DNA of 64,000 bases from Duganella levis (GCF_009857605.1 NZ_WWCT01000025.1:39524-103523); one strand, 5' to 3'; positions 33,765 through 43,062 are shown, counted from the stretch's first letter. The notes: generated by a model not told the origin, from the sequence alone. Translations and numbers: made by a program.

Positions 33765-35102
33765 TCAGTCCTGGTCGGCGTTGTCTTCGGTGTCATCCTT
33801 CGGGATGACCTTGACCAGCAGAATGCGCGGACCATTCATCTTCTTGGCGACGATGTCGAAGTGGCGGAAGCTGATGCGCTGGCCCTGTTTCGGGATATCG
33901 CCCAGCTTCAGCATCAGCAGGCCGCCGACCGATTCCACTTCCTCCAGGCCGAGCTCTTCGTTTTCGATGTCGATGCCCAGCGTGCGTTCCAGCGAGAAGA
34001 TCGGCAGGCTGGCCTTGCCGATCAGCGTGCCGTCCGGCTGCTTGAGCCAGTCGTTTTCGTTGAGGCGGAATTCGTCATGGATCTCGCCGACCATCGCGCC
34101 CAGCAGGTTATCCAGCGTGATGAAGCCGACCGGGCGCTTGCCCTTTTCACCGATCAATGCAAAGTGCGGCGCGCCGTCGCGGAAGCGGCGGAACTGCTCC
34201 AGCGCCGGCGTGCGGGCGGAAATCGTTTCGACCGGACGCAGGAACGGCACCAGGTCCGTCACCGGACGGCCCGACTGCATGGCGAAGAACAAATCCTTCA
34301 AGTGCACCACGCCCAGCACGGTTTCGCCGTCCTTGTCGTAGTAGGGATAGCGGCTGAAGCGGTTGCGCAGCATGGCGGCCAGGTTGTCGTTCAGCGGACG
34401 GCTGGCGTGCAGGCTGATCACTTCATTAATCGGACGCATCAGGTCGGACACCGCCAGGTCGCTGAAATCCAGCGAGTGCGCCAGGATGTTGCGTTCGTCC
34501 TGGTTGAATTTTTCGCCCGGCTGGCTGGTGCGCAGAATCAGCTTCAGCTCATCGACCGAATAGTGGCTGTCATGGCCGCCCTTGCCGGACAGGCCTGCCA
34601 GACCCAGCACCATGTTGGCGCTGGCGTTCAGCACCCAGATGAACGGGTACATGGCCCAATAGAAACCGTACAGCGGAATCGCGCTCCACAGGCCGACCAC
34701 TTCCGGCATGCGGATCGCCAGCGATTTTGGCGCCAGTTCGCCGACCACAATGTGCAGGAAAGAAATCACGCCAAACGCGAACACGAAGGCGATGCCGTGC
34801 ACCAATTCGGGCGAGGTGATGCCGATGAAAGTCAGCAGCGGCTCCAGCAGGCCGGCGAAGGCCGGCTCACCGACCCAGCCCAGGCCCAGCGAAGCCAGCG
34901 TGATGCCGAGCTGGCAGGCGGACAGATACGCGTCCAGTTCACCGTGTACTTTGCCGAGGATGCGTCCCTGTATTCCTTTAGTCTTGGCGATGGCGCGGAC
35001 ACGCGTTTTTCGCAGAGTGACGATGCCGAATTCAGCAGCGACGAAGAAACCGTTCAAAGCAACCAGGAAGATGGCGAGAACGACAAGCAGGAAGTTTTGC
35101 AT
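33765..35102 (-). CDS. CNNM/CorC-type hemolysin-family membrane protein
   Basis: 445 aa. An N-terminal CNNM domain of three to four helices (NGFFVAAEFGIVTLRKTRVR), a CBS pair in the middle (LMRPINEVISLHASRPLNDN and GEKGKRPVGFITLDNLLG) and a C-terminal CorC_HlyC domain (FSLERTLGIDIENEELG). The family exports Mg2+ or modulates divalent-cation transport; 'hemolysin' is historical. It stands alone and is convergent with the PerM-like gene. Confidence 0.93.
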   Translation of the reverse strand: MQNFLLVVLAIFLVALNGFFVAAEFGIVTLRKTRVRAIAKTKGIQGRILGKVHGELDAYLSACQLGITLASLGLGWVGEPAFAGLLEPLLTFIGITSPELVHGIAFVFAFGVISFLHIVVGELAPKSLAIRMPEVVGLWSAIPLYGFYWAMYPFIWVLNASANMVLGLAGLSGKGGHDSHYSVDELKLILRTSQPGEKFNQDERNILAHSLDFSDLAVSDLMRPINEVISLHASRPLNDNLAAMLRNRFSRYPYYDKDGETVLGVVHLKDLFFAMQSGRPVTDLVPFLRPVETISARTPALEQFRRFRDGAPHFALIGEKGKRPVGFITLDNLLGAMVGEIHDEFRLNENDWLKQPDGTLIGKASLPIFSLERTLGIDIENEELGLEEVESVGGLLMLKLGDIPKQGQRISFRHFDIVAKKMNGPRILLVKVIPKDDTEDNADQD

Positions 35103-35177
35103 AGGGGCCGAGCGGCAATTTACGTAGTTGAAACCTGCATCTTAAACGACTCGGCGCTTGTGCACCGCAAAATATGT

Positions 35178-36080
35178 TCATGCGAACAAGCCGCTATGTA
35201 CCTCATTCAGGATAGCTTCGATGGCCGGATGGGTGATTTTGCGGGCGTTGGAGATGGCGTAAAAGTGCTCACGCAGCTCGGGCGCGTCGCCCACCAGCAC
35301 GGCGCCGAACTGGTCTTCGATGTCCTGCGCCAGCGCCGACGGCGCGAAGAATAGCCCCAGGCCGTTGCGGCCGAAGGTGTTGAGCATGGCGTTGTCCTCG
35401 AACTCGCCGACGATTTCCGGCCGCACCTTGCGTTCCACCAGCCAGGCGTCGATGCGGCCGCGCAGCGCGTTGTTGCGTGTGGGCACCAGCAGCGGTGCGC
35501 CGTGCAGGCTGTCCGGGAAGTTGCGGCGGTATTTGCGCGCCAGGCGCGGCACGCCGAACAGTTTCATGTCGCTTTCGCCCAGCAGGTGGCTGAACACCTT
35601 CAGGCTGCCGCCGGCGCGCACCGTGCGGTCGGTCAGCACCACGTCCAGCTTGCCCAGCGCCAGGTCGGCCAGCAGATTTTCAAATTCATCTTCCATGCAG
35701 ACCAGGTGCACGCGGGTGTCCATCTGCTGCGTCGCCTGCAGCAGGCGGAAGGCGATCAGCTTGGGCAGCGAGTCGGAGATGCCGACCGCCAGCCGCATCT
35801 TGTCGGTCTCCGCCTCTTCCAGCGCGTCCTGCAACTGGTCGCCCAGCAGGAAGATCTGGTCGCAATAGCTGAGCGCCAGCTTGCCCGCTTCGGTTGGCAC
35901 CAGCCGCCGTCCCTGCGGCTCCAGTAGCTGCTTGCCGACCGATTTCTCCAGCGACGCCAGTTGCATGCTGATGGTCTGCACCGCCAGTCCCAAACGCTCG
36001 GCGGCGCGCGTGACGCCGCCTTCCTTGGCCACCATCCAGAAGAAATACAAGTGTCTGAAATTCAATCCGCTATTTTTCAT
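35178..36080 (-). CDS. NhaR-like LysR regulator
   Basis: 300 aa. The N-terminus NFRHLYFFWMVAKEGGVTRAAERLGLAVQTISMQLASLEKSVG is very close to NhaR, the sodium-responsive LysR activator. The C-terminal effector domain includes ALAQDIEDQFGAVLVG. There is no nhaA beside it; instead it is divergent from the DUF475/TerD cluster across a 101-bp AT-rich gap, which it may control. The gap contains AAGTAATACTTCGATTATC-like AT-rich sequence, but I cannot define an operator. Confidence 0.88.
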   Translation of the reverse strand: MKNSGLNFRHLYFFWMVAKEGGVTRAAERLGLAVQTISMQLASLEKSVGKQLLEPQGRRLVPTEAGKLALSYCDQIFLLGDQLQDALEEAETDKMRLAVGISDSLPKLIAFRLLQATQQMDTRVHLVCMEDEFENLLADLALGKLDVVLTDRTVRAGGSLKVFSHLLGESDMKLFGVPRLARKYRRNFPDSLHGAPLLVPTRNNALRGRIDAWLVERKVRPEIVGEFEDNAMLNTFGRNGLGLFFAPSALAQDIEDQFGAVLVGDAPELREHFYAISNARKITHPAIEAILNEVHSGLFA

Positions 36081-36181
36081 AGTTCTGCTTTTACGAAGTA
36101 ATACTTCGATTATCTTCTATTTTTCAAAGTGCGGGTTTTCTTTACACTGCGTCCATCGATTAATAACTACGAGAGAAAACG

Positions 36182-37231
36182 ATGAAGCACTTCAGGATTT
36201 CTTTCCTCGTCAGCTTTCTCTGCCTGGGCCTGGCAGGCTGGTGGGGCTATGAGCTGGCAGGGTGGAGCGGCGCGTTGTCGGCCTTTGGTATCGCACTGAT
36301 TCTGGCGGCGATGGAAGTTTCGCTGTCGTTCGACAACGCGGTGGTCAACGCCTCGGTGCTGAAGACCTGGGATGAGTACTGGCAGAAGCTGTTCCTCGGC
36401 GTCGGCATCATCATCGCGGTGTTCGGCATGCGGCTGGTGTTCCCGCTGGTGATTGTGGCGGTGGCCGCCGACATGAGCATCGTCGATGTGTGGACGCTGG
36501 CGCTGAACGATCCCAAGACCTACTCGACGCACCTGACCAATCACCACGCTGAAGTGGCGGCCTTCGGCGGCATGTTCCTGCTGCTGGTGTTCCTGAACTT
36601 CCTGCTGGATTCGGAGAAGGAAACGCACTGGCTGGGTAACTTCGAGAAGAAACTTGGCTCGCTGGGCAAGGTCTCATCCATCTCGGTGATGATCGCCATC
36701 GGCGTGCTGATGGGCTGTATGGGCCTGGTGGCTGAAGGCCAGAAGCTGGTGGTGCTGATTTCCGGCCTGTGGGGCATCCTGATCTACGTCGGCGTGGACG
36801 GCATCAGCAGCCTGCTGGAGAAGGAAGAAGAGGGCGGCGGCAGCGTCGGCGACCTGGTCAAGCGCGGCGGTATCGGCGGCTTCCTGTACCTGGAAGTGCT
36901 GGATGCATCGTTCAGCTTTGACGGCGTGATCGGCGCCTTTGCGATCACCACCGACGTTGTGATCATCATGCTGGGCCTGGCGATCGGCGCGATGTTTGTC
37001 CGCTCGATGACGATTTACCTGGTGAAGAAGGGCACGCTGGACAAGTTCCTGTACCTGGAGCACGGCGCCCACTACGCCATCGGTATTTTGGCCGCGATCA
37101 TGTTGGCAAGTATGAAGTATCACGTACCAGAAATTTTCACCGGCTTGATCGGCGTCGCGTTCATCGCCGCCTCGGTGTGGTCGTCAGTGCGCCACCGCCG
37201 CAAGCAGGAAACCATCGCCGTCACGGCGTAA
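36182..37231 (+). CDS. DUF475 TerC-like integral membrane protein
   Basis: 349 aa with about nine helices. The paired acidic membrane motifs MEVSLSFDNAVVNASVL and VLDASFSFDGVIGAFAIT are the hallmark of TerC-like metal-ion transporters. DUF475 members often accompany TerD proteins. A short soluble loop EKEEEGGGSVGDLVKRGG lies between helices. First gene of a four-gene ter-type cluster, divergent from the NhaR-like regulator. The role is inferred as ion (Mn2+/Ca2+) transport linked to tellurite or stress resistance. Confidence 0.9.
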   Translation: MKHFRISFLVSFLCLGLAGWWGYELAGWSGALSAFGIALILAAMEVSLSFDNAVVNASVLKTWDEYWQKLFLGVGIIIAVFGMRLVFPLVIVAVAADMSIVDVWTLALNDPKTYSTHLTNHHAEVAAFGGMFLLLVFLNFLLDSEKETHWLGNFEKKLGSLGKVSSISVMIAIGVLMGCMGLVAEGQKLVVLISGLWGILIYVGVDGISSLLEKEEEGGGSVGDLVKRGGIGGFLYLEVLDASFSFDGVIGAFAITTDVVIIMLGLAIGAMFVRSMTIYLVKKGTLDKFLYLEHGAHYAIGILAAIMLASMKYHVPEIFTGLIGVAFIAASVWSSVRHRRKQETIAVTA

Positions 37232-37239
37232 CAGAACCC

Positions 37240-37271
37240 GGCGGGCCGTTTTATACGGACAACGGCCCGCC
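37240..37271 (+). terminator. GC-rich hairpin between DUF475 gene and terD
   Basis: GGCGGGCCGTT (37240-37250) and AACGGCCCGCC (37261-37271) form a perfect 11-bp stem with a 10-nt loop. No T-run follows. It lies 9 bp after the stop of the DUF475 gene and 44 bp before the terD start, so it may reduce read-through or protect the mRNA end. Confidence 0.6.
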
Positions 37272-37314
37272 GCCTTGTAGTACCTAGTCCGGTTTTCATT
37301 TAAGGAGCATCAAA

Positions 37315-37890
37315 ATGGCAATCAGTCTGCAAAAAGGCGGCAACGTTAATCTGAGCAAAGAGGCCCCTGGCCTGTCGAAAATCACGGTCGGCCTGGGGTG
37401 GGACGTGCGCTCCACCGACGGCAACGCCTTCGACCTGGACGGCTCGGCTTTCCTGCTGAAAGTAGACGGCAAGGTTCGCAACGACAGCGACTTCATCTTC
37501 TACAACAACCTGAAATCGACCGACCAGTCGGTGACCCACTCGGGCGACAACCGCACCGGCGCCGGCGATGGCGACGACGAAACCGTCACCATCGACCTGA
37601 CCAAGGTGCCGGCCGATGTGGAACGCATCGCGATCTGCGTCACCATCCACGAAGGCGATGCACGCCGCCAGAATTTCGGCCAGGTGCAGAAGGCGTTCAT
37701 CCGCACCATCAACGCCGGCAGCAATACCGAAATCGCCCGCTACGACCTGTCGGAAGACGGTTCGACCGAATCGGCGATGATCTTCGGTGAGGTGTATCGC
37801 AACGGCGCTGACTGGAAGTTCAAGGCCGTCGGCCAGGGCTTCAAGGGCGGCCTTGGTCCGCTGGCCGGCTCGTTCGGCGTCGGCGTTTAA
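37315..37890 (+). CDS. TerD-family stress/tellurite resistance protein
   Basis: 191 aa. Calcium-binding TerD features are clear: GLGWDVRSTDGNAFDLDGSAFLL and GDNRTGAGDGDDETV. The family confers resistance to tellurite, phage and colicins through an unknown mechanism and binds Ca2+. AAGGAG precedes the ATG by 8 bp. Cytoplasmic. It is followed by an AIM24-type protein and another TerD paralogue that share the GDNRTGAGDGDD motif. Confidence 0.95.
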   Translation: MAISLQKGGNVNLSKEAPGLSKITVGLGWDVRSTDGNAFDLDGSAFLLKVDGKVRNDSDFIFYNNLKSTDQSVTHSGDNRTGAGDGDDETVTIDLTKVPADVERIAICVTIHEGDARRQNFGQVQKAFIRTINAGSNTEIARYDLSEDGSTESAMIFGEVYRNGADWKFKAVGQGFKGGLGPLAGSFGVGV

Positions 37891-37914
37891 CTTGATCTGA
37901 AAGGACTCGCAATC

Positions 37915-38613
37915 ATGCCTGTATTTACCATCACCGGCGACGTCGATCCATTTCTTCATGTATCGCTGCGCCAGGGAGAAAAAATCTACTGCGAATCGGG
38001 CGCCATGGTGATGATGGAAGCGCCGCTGGACCTGAAGGGCAAGATCACTGGCGGCATCGGCGCGGCCATCATGCGGCGCTTCGCCAATGGCGAGTCCTTC
38101 TTCCAGCAGCACATCGAGGCGGTGCGCGGCGACGGCGATTGCCTGCTGTCGCCAACCCTGCCCGGCGCGATGCAGACGCTGGATCTCGGCAACCAGCAGT
38201 ACATGCTGAGCGACGGCGCGTTTGTCGCCGCCACCTCCGGCGTGGAACTGAAGGTGCGCACGCAAAGCCTGGGCAACGCGCTGTTCGCCGGCAGCGGTGG
38301 TTTCTTCATCACCGAAACCAGCGGCGTCGGCCAGGCCGTGGTGTCGGGTTTTGGTTCGATCTCGCAGCTGGAGGTGGAACCGGGGCGCGACGTCATCATC
38401 GACAACTCGCACGTGGTGGCATGGGATAGCGCGCTGCGCTACGAAATCTCGGTCACCACGGGCGGCAACAGCGGCTTCCTCAGCAACCTGGTGAACAGCC
38501 AGACCAGCGGGGAAGGCATGGTGCTGCGCTTCTCGGGCAAGGGCAAGATCTTGATCTGCTCGCGCAACAGCGCCTCGCTGCAAGCCTGGCTGACCCGTCA
38601 GTCGGCATCGTAA
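37915..38613 (+). CDS. AIM24/TIGR00266 family protein
   Basis: 232 aa, mostly beta strands. The sequence MVMMEAPLDLKGKITGGIGAAIMRRFANGESFFQ and VAWDSALRYEISVTTGGNSGFLSNLVNSQTSGEGMVLRFSGKG match the TIGR00266/AIM24 fold. The family is often found within TerD clusters. Biochemical role unknown. It lies 24 bp after the first TerD gene and 15 bp before the second, so all three are co-transcribed. Confidence 0.9.
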   Translation: MPVFTITGDVDPFLHVSLRQGEKIYCESGAMVMMEAPLDLKGKITGGIGAAIMRRFANGESFFQQHIEAVRGDGDCLLSPTLPGAMQTLDLGNQQYMLSDGAFVAATSGVELKVRTQSLGNALFAGSGGFFITETSGVGQAVVSGFGSISQLEVEPGRDVIIDNSHVVAWDSALRYEISVTTGGNSGFLSNLVNSQTSGEGMVLRFSGKGKILICSRNSASLQAWLTRQSAS

Positions 38614-38628
38614 ATTAAAGGAGTCACT

Positions 38629-39210
38629 ATGACAGTCAATTTAAGCAAGGGCCAGAAAATCTCTCTGGAGAAGGAAGCCGGCGGCGCGCTGGGTCGCGTC
38701 ACCATGGGTCTCGGTTGGGACGCCATCAAGAGCAAGGGCTTCCTCGGCTTCGGCACCAAAACCGAAGCGGTCGACCTGGACGCTTCGTGCGTGATGTTCG
38801 ACGAAGGCCACCGTCCGGTGGATGTGATCTTCTTCCGCCAGCTGAAAAGCAAGGACGGCAGCATTGTGCACACCGGCGACAACCGCACCGGCGCCGGCGA
38901 TGGCGACGATGAGCAGATCAACGTCGACCTGAATGCTGTGCCGTCGCAGATCAAGAGCCTGGTGTTCACGGTGAACAGTTTCACCGGCCAGACCTTTGCG
39001 CAGGTGGAGAATGCGTATTGCCGTTTGCTGGATGCCGCTAGCGGCAAGGAAGTGGCGCGCTTCAATCTGTCGGTGCAGGGACCGCACTCGGCGCAGATCA
39101 TGGCCAAGATCTACCGTCACAACGGCGAGTGGAAGATGCACGCCATCGGCGAGAACGGCAACGGGCGGACGTTTGACGACTTGCTGCCGCAGATCGCGAC
39201 CCACCTCTAA
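38629..39210 (+). CDS. TerD-family protein (second copy, TerZ-like)
   Basis: 193 aa. It starts VNLSKGQKISLEKEAGG and keeps GLGWDAIK, AVDLDASCVMFDEG and GDNRTGAGDGDDEQI, the calcium-binding pattern shared with the first copy at 37315. It is nearer to the TerZ/CABP subgroup in having the extra KSKGFLGFGTKTEAV insertion. Last gene of the cluster, followed by a strong terminator at 39234-39273. Confidence 0.94.
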   Translation: MTVNLSKGQKISLEKEAGGALGRVTMGLGWDAIKSKGFLGFGTKTEAVDLDASCVMFDEGHRPVDVIFFRQLKSKDGSIVHTGDNRTGAGDGDDEQINVDLNAVPSQIKSLVFTVNSFTGQTFAQVENAYCRLLDAASGKEVARFNLSVQGPHSAQIMAKIYRHNGEWKMHAIGENGNGRTFDDLLPQIATHL

Positions 39211-39233
39211 CAATTATCCTCGGCTGTAGCTTT

Positions 39234-39273
39234 GGGCGGAGCACTGTACCGGCAGTGCCCCGCCCTTTTTTTT
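39234..39273 (+). terminator. Intrinsic terminator of the ter cluster
   Basis: GGGCGG-A-GCACTG (39234-39246) pairs with CAGTGC-C-CCGCCC (39253-39265), followed by eight Ts (39266-39273). The T-run touches the stop codon of the convergent porin gene. Confidence 0.9.
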
Positions 39274-40591
39274 AGAACGAGTGGCGCAGACCGACGCTGA
39301 ACATGGTGGTGCGGGCGTCGATGTTCTGGCCAGCGCCGGAGAACAGCGGCACTTCCTGCGTGCCCAGCGGGATCAGGATCGCGCCCGGACCGCCAGCCAG
39401 CGGCAAGGGCGTCGCGCTGCTGACCACGGTCTTGCCGCGCTTGTCCTTGATGCCGCCAAAGCGGCTGTACACCGCAGTGCGTTTGGAGAAGTTGTAGTCC
39501 ACGCCCAGCATCAGGCCACGGTCCTTGCCTTCGGTATAGTTGGTGAAACGGGTGTCGAGGAAGATCGCGCTCAGGTCGAACAGGCCGATTGGATGTTTAA
39601 GCGTTGCGGTCCAGGTGCGCACTTTTGGATCGGTGTTCCCGCGCAGCGAGAACTTGGCTTCGTGACCGCCAATCGCAATCGAGGTGCCGACGCCAGGGAT
39701 GGTGTATTTCACCGCGCCCATGTAGGAGCTGAACTTCTCGCCGATGAACAGCGGCACCAGCGTGGTGCCCGACACCACGCCGATCGGCACGTTGTCGAAG
39801 TTGTTGCGGTGGTAGGACGCCAGCGCGACAATATTGTCGGCGCGGTAGGCCAGCAGCGCGCCGGCGGTTTTGCCGCGGCCGCTGGCGGTTTCCGCACCGG
39901 CGGTCTGGCCGCCGACGATCTGGCCGGTGGTGCCGGTTGCCACCGGCGTCGAGGCGGTAGCCGTGGCGCGCGCAGCGCTGATGCCGCTGCCGATGCCGGA
40001 GTTGGTGGCGTACGAGACAATCGCCGTGATCGGGCCTTGCTTGATCGCGTAGCTGAGCTGGTTGTCCTGCCACGTCTGCACGGTGTTGACCACCAGGCCG
40101 GCGCCGAAGAAGTCAGTGCTGCCCAGGGCTTCCGGCGTCACCAGGTAGTAGCCGATCAGCATCGGGCTGGCCTGGCGGCCGGCCTTGATTTCGCCGACCG
40201 GCGTGGTCAGGCCCACATACGCCTGGCGGCCGAACAGGCGGTTGTCGTTGGCAAGGCCGCCGTTGTCGATGGTGATGCCGCCTTCCAGCACGAACAGGCC
40301 GCGATAGCCGCCGCCCAGATCTTCCACGCCTTTAAAACCGATATTGCTCTGGCGCGTGTGCGATGGGCTCAGCCGCGTGGTCACGCTGGCCGGCGCGGCG
40401 ATGCTGTTGGGGACGGGCGTGGTGCCGCTGACGCCAAACACGGTGCCCTGGACATTGCCCTGGCTTTTGTCGATCCGGTCCAGGCCGACATCGAGCGTGC
40501 CGTAAATGGTGACGGAAGATTGCGCGGCGGCTTGGCCGGCGAACAAGGCGAGTGCAGTCAAGCACGCTGCGGATGCGGCGGTTCTCTTCAT
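39272..40591 (-). CDS. General porin (Gram-negative, betaproteobacterial type)
   Basis: 439 aa from ATG 40591; the frame is open further upstream but the signal peptide MKRTAASAACLTALALFAGQAAAQ starts here. The mature protein begins SSVTIYGTLDVGLDR, includes SNIGFKGVEDLGGGYRGLFVLEGG and GRQAYVGLTTPVGEIKAGRQ, and ends with Phe (VGLRHSF), all marks of 16-stranded trimeric outer-membrane porins. It allows diffusion of small solutes. No operon partner. Confidence 0.95.
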   Translation of the reverse strand: MKRTAASAACLTALALFAGQAAAQSSVTIYGTLDVGLDRIDKSQGNVQGTVFGVSGTTPVPNSIAAPASVTTRLSPSHTRQSNIGFKGVEDLGGGYRGLFVLEGGITIDNGGLANDNRLFGRQAYVGLTTPVGEIKAGRQASPMLIGYYLVTPEALGSTDFFGAGLVVNTVQTWQDNQLSYAIKQGPITAIVSYATNSGIGSGISAARATATASTPVATGTTGQIVGGQTAGAETASGRGKTAGALLAYRADNIVALASYHRNNFDNVPIGVVSGTTLVPLFIGEKFSSYMGAVKYTIPGVGTSIAIGGHEAKFSLRGNTDPKVRTWTATLKHPIGLFDLSAIFLDTRFTNYTEGKDRGLMLGVDYNFSKRTAVYSRFGGIKDKRGKTVVSSATPLPLAGGPGAILIPLGTQEVPLFSGAGQNIDARTTMFSVGLRHSF

Positions 40592-40800
40592 GTGGTTTGT
40601 CTCCGATATTTTTGGTTGTGTTCGGTAGTTCGACTCTATAGCAGTCCCGACAAAATGGCACGAGTGTTCGCATAATTCGTGGCTGGAATAACACACTTGC
40701 AAATGCGAAGCTACGCTAGCGTTTTGCAAGCCGGTGTACGCGCACGCGGCACATGCGGCAGAATGGCGGGCATTGAACTCAATGCGGCAGAAGGCGGCTT

Positions 40801-42219
40801 ATGCACAGCGGTACGCAGTCGCCGGTCAACAGCAAGTGGATAGCCTTGCTGGTGGCCGGCGCTTTCTTTATGGAGAACCTGGACGGCACCGTGATCACCA
40901 CGGCGGTGCCGGATATCGCGCATTCGTTCGGCGTGGCGCCGCTGGCGTTAAACATCGGCGTCAGCGCCTATCTGCTCACGCTGGGCGTGTTCATTCCGAT
41001 CAGCGGCTGGGTGGCGGAGCGCTTCGGCGCGCGCCGCGTGTTTGCGGCGGCGCTGGCGATCTTCACGCTGGCGTCGGTGTTGTGCGGCATGGCCAACAGC
41101 CTGAGCGAATTCGTCTGGCTGCGCGTGCTGCAAGGCGCGGGCGGGGCGATGATGGTGCCGGTCGGCCGTCTGGTCGTGCTGAACAACACGCCGAAGGAAA
41201 AACTGATTTCGGTGATCGCCACGCTGACCTGGCCGGCGCTGGTGGCGCCGGTGCTGGGGCCGCCGGTGGGCGGCTTCATCACCAGCTATGCATCGTGGCG
41301 CTGGATTTTTTATCTGAACCTGCCGCTGGGCGTGATCGCGCTGGCGCTGGCGTGGTGGCTGATTCCCGACAAGCGCGCCGCTGAACCACGGCCGTTCGAC
41401 TGGCCCGGCTTTCTGCTTAGCGGTAGCGCCTTGCTGTTGCTGACCTGGGGCGCGGAAGTGGTGGGCGGCCAGAATCCCGATTGGCAGGAGGCGGGTGCTT
41501 GCCTGGCCGCCGGCGCGCTGCTGCTGGCCGCGCTGGGCTGGCATCTGAAGCGCGCCGCGCATCCGCTGATCGACCTGTCGTCGCTGGCGATACCGACGTT
41601 CTCCATCACGATTATCGGCGGCTCGCTGTTCCGCATGGCGATTGGCGCCGTGCCGTTTTTGCTGCCGCTGATGTTCCAGCTGGGCTTCGGCCTGGACGCC
41701 TTCCATTCCGGCCTGCTGGTGATCGCCGTGTTCGCCGGCAACCTGATGATGAAGCCGGCCACCACGCCGATCATTCGCCGCTTCGGTTTCCGCCCGGTGA
41801 TTCTGGTGAATGGCATCGCCAACGTGACCACGCTGGCCGCCTGCGCCTTGCTGACGCCGGCCACGCCGGTGTGGGTGATCGCCGCCGTGCTGTTTGCCGG
41901 CGGCCTGACGCGTTCGATGCAGTTCAGCGCGCTCAACACGATTGCCTTTGCCGACGTGCCGCAGCAGCGCATGGCGGCTGCCAACACCTTGTTCAGCACC
42001 GCGTTCCAGGTGGCGCTGGGCCTCGGCGTGGCGCTGGGCGCAAGCGGCGTGCGCCTCGGTCACTGGAGCGCGCAGCAGCTCGGCATTGGTGACTGGGCGG
42101 CCATCGATTACCGGCTGGCCTTCCTGCTGGTGGCGCTGGTCAGCCTGCTCGGTCTGGTCGATGCGTTGCGTCTTAGCCCCAACGCCGGCGAGCAAGTTGC
42201 AAGGGGCGCTGGCCGTTAA
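40801..42219 (+). CDS. DHA2-family (EmrB-type) MFS drug exporter
   Basis: 472 aa with about fourteen helices. Motif ENLDGTVITTAVPDIAHSFG in helix 1, RFGARRVF in the first loop and GAGGAMMVPVGRLVVL place it in the 14-helix DHA2 group of proton-driven multidrug exporters. No membrane-fusion partner (EmrA) is adjacent, so it may work as a single inner-membrane pump. It is followed 15 bp later by the HDOD gene. Confidence 0.93.
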   Translation: MHSGTQSPVNSKWIALLVAGAFFMENLDGTVITTAVPDIAHSFGVAPLALNIGVSAYLLTLGVFIPISGWVAERFGARRVFAAALAIFTLASVLCGMANSLSEFVWLRVLQGAGGAMMVPVGRLVVLNNTPKEKLISVIATLTWPALVAPVLGPPVGGFITSYASWRWIFYLNLPLGVIALALAWWLIPDKRAAEPRPFDWPGFLLSGSALLLLTWGAEVVGGQNPDWQEAGACLAAGALLLAALGWHLKRAAHPLIDLSSLAIPTFSITIIGGSLFRMAIGAVPFLLPLMFQLGFGLDAFHSGLLVIAVFAGNLMMKPATTPIIRRFGFRPVILVNGIANVTTLAACALLTPATPVWVIAAVLFAGGLTRSMQFSALNTIAFADVPQQRMAAANTLFSTAFQVALGLGVALGASGVRLGHWSAQQLGIGDWAAIDYRLAFLLVALVSLLGLVDALRLSPNAGEQVARGAGR

Positions 42220-42228
42220 GGCTATAAT
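42197..42228 (+). promoter_or_regulatory. Putative promoter of the HDOD gene, giving an almost leaderless transcript
   Basis: A perfect TATAAT at 42223-42228 lies only 6 bp before the ATG at 42235. A TTGCAA at 42197-42202 is the nearest -35 candidate but the spacer is 20 bp, longer than ideal. No Shine-Dalgarno sequence fits before the ATG. Confidence 0.4.
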
Positions 42229-42234
42229 GTTTCC

Positions 42235-43053
42235 ATGGAAAAACTGAAAGACTTCTCGCAGATCGTCGACCAAGCGACACGCGGCGAGCTGGTGTTCCCC
42301 ACCAGCGTCAATGCCGTGCTGCGCCTGCAACTGGCGCTGGCCGATCCTGATAGCGAGATGGACGAGGTGATCCGCAAGGTGCTGGCCGAGCCGCTGCTCG
42401 CCGCCCGCACGGTGGCGCTAGCCAATGCGGCGGTGTTCAACCGCAGCGGCACGCCGGTGACCAGCGTGCGCGCAGCGGTGCAGCGGGTAGGCTATCGCAA
42501 CCTGTACACCATGGCGGCAGCGATGGTGGTGCGCCAGTTTGGCGCCCGCATCCGCGACGGCGAGCTGCGCCGGCAGGCCGACCAGCTGTGGCGCCACACG
42601 GCGCACGTGGCGGCGCTGGCCTATGTGATCGGCCGCAAGCTGACCTCCACCGATCCGGATACGGCGCTGTTTGCCGGCATCGTGCACGAGGCCGGCGGCT
42701 TTTACCTGCTGTCGCGCGCCGACGACATTCCCGGCCTGCTGGACGATCCTGCCGAGTGGATGGGCGCGGCGCAGGAAATCATCGCCCGCGAGATGATGAA
42801 GAAGATGAGCATTCCCGAGCCGGTCAGCCAGGCCATCGTCTCGCTGCGCGGCGCCACGCTGACGCCGCCGCCGCTGGGCCTGCGCGATACCTTGCTGATC
42901 GCCAAGCGCCTGGCGCCGGTGCGCTCGCCGCTGGCGGCAGGGCAGGACAGCCCGTCGCTGACCGGTTTTGTCGACGACAACGCGCTGCTCGACCAGATCC
43001 TGCTGGAATCGGCCGACGAAGCTGCCTCGATGAGCGCGGCGCTGCTGGTCTAA
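42235..43053 (+). CDS. HDOD-domain signalling protein
   Basis: 272 aa. One HDOD domain starting near residue 10 (GELVFPTSVNAVLRLQLALADPDSEMDEV) and running through LLAARTVALANAAVFNR and YRNLYTMAAAMVVRQF. HDOD proteins are HD-fold domains that have usually lost catalytic metal residues and act in signalling (motility, c-di-GMP or chemotaxis). No extra output domain is present. The start at 42235 agrees with the family's N-terminus. It may be transcribed without a leader. Confidence 0.93.
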   Translation: MEKLKDFSQIVDQATRGELVFPTSVNAVLRLQLALADPDSEMDEVIRKVLAEPLLAARTVALANAAVFNRSGTPVTSVRAAVQRVGYRNLYTMAAAMVVRQFGARIRDGELRRQADQLWRHTAHVAALAYVIGRKLTSTDPDTALFAGIVHEAGGFYLLSRADDIPGLLDDPAEWMGAAQEIIAREMMKKMSIPEPVSQAIVSLRGATLTPPPLGLRDTLLIAKRLAPVRSPLAAGQDSPSLTGFVDDNALLDQILLESADEAASMSAALLV

Positions 43054-43062
43054 GCCCCTAAT

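Noticed and set aside
37240..39273. CRISPR-like or tandem repeat array in the ter region
   Set aside because: The repeated motif is the shared calcium-binding coding segment of the two TerD paralogues, not a DNA repeat array; no CRISPR pattern was seen anywhere in the window.
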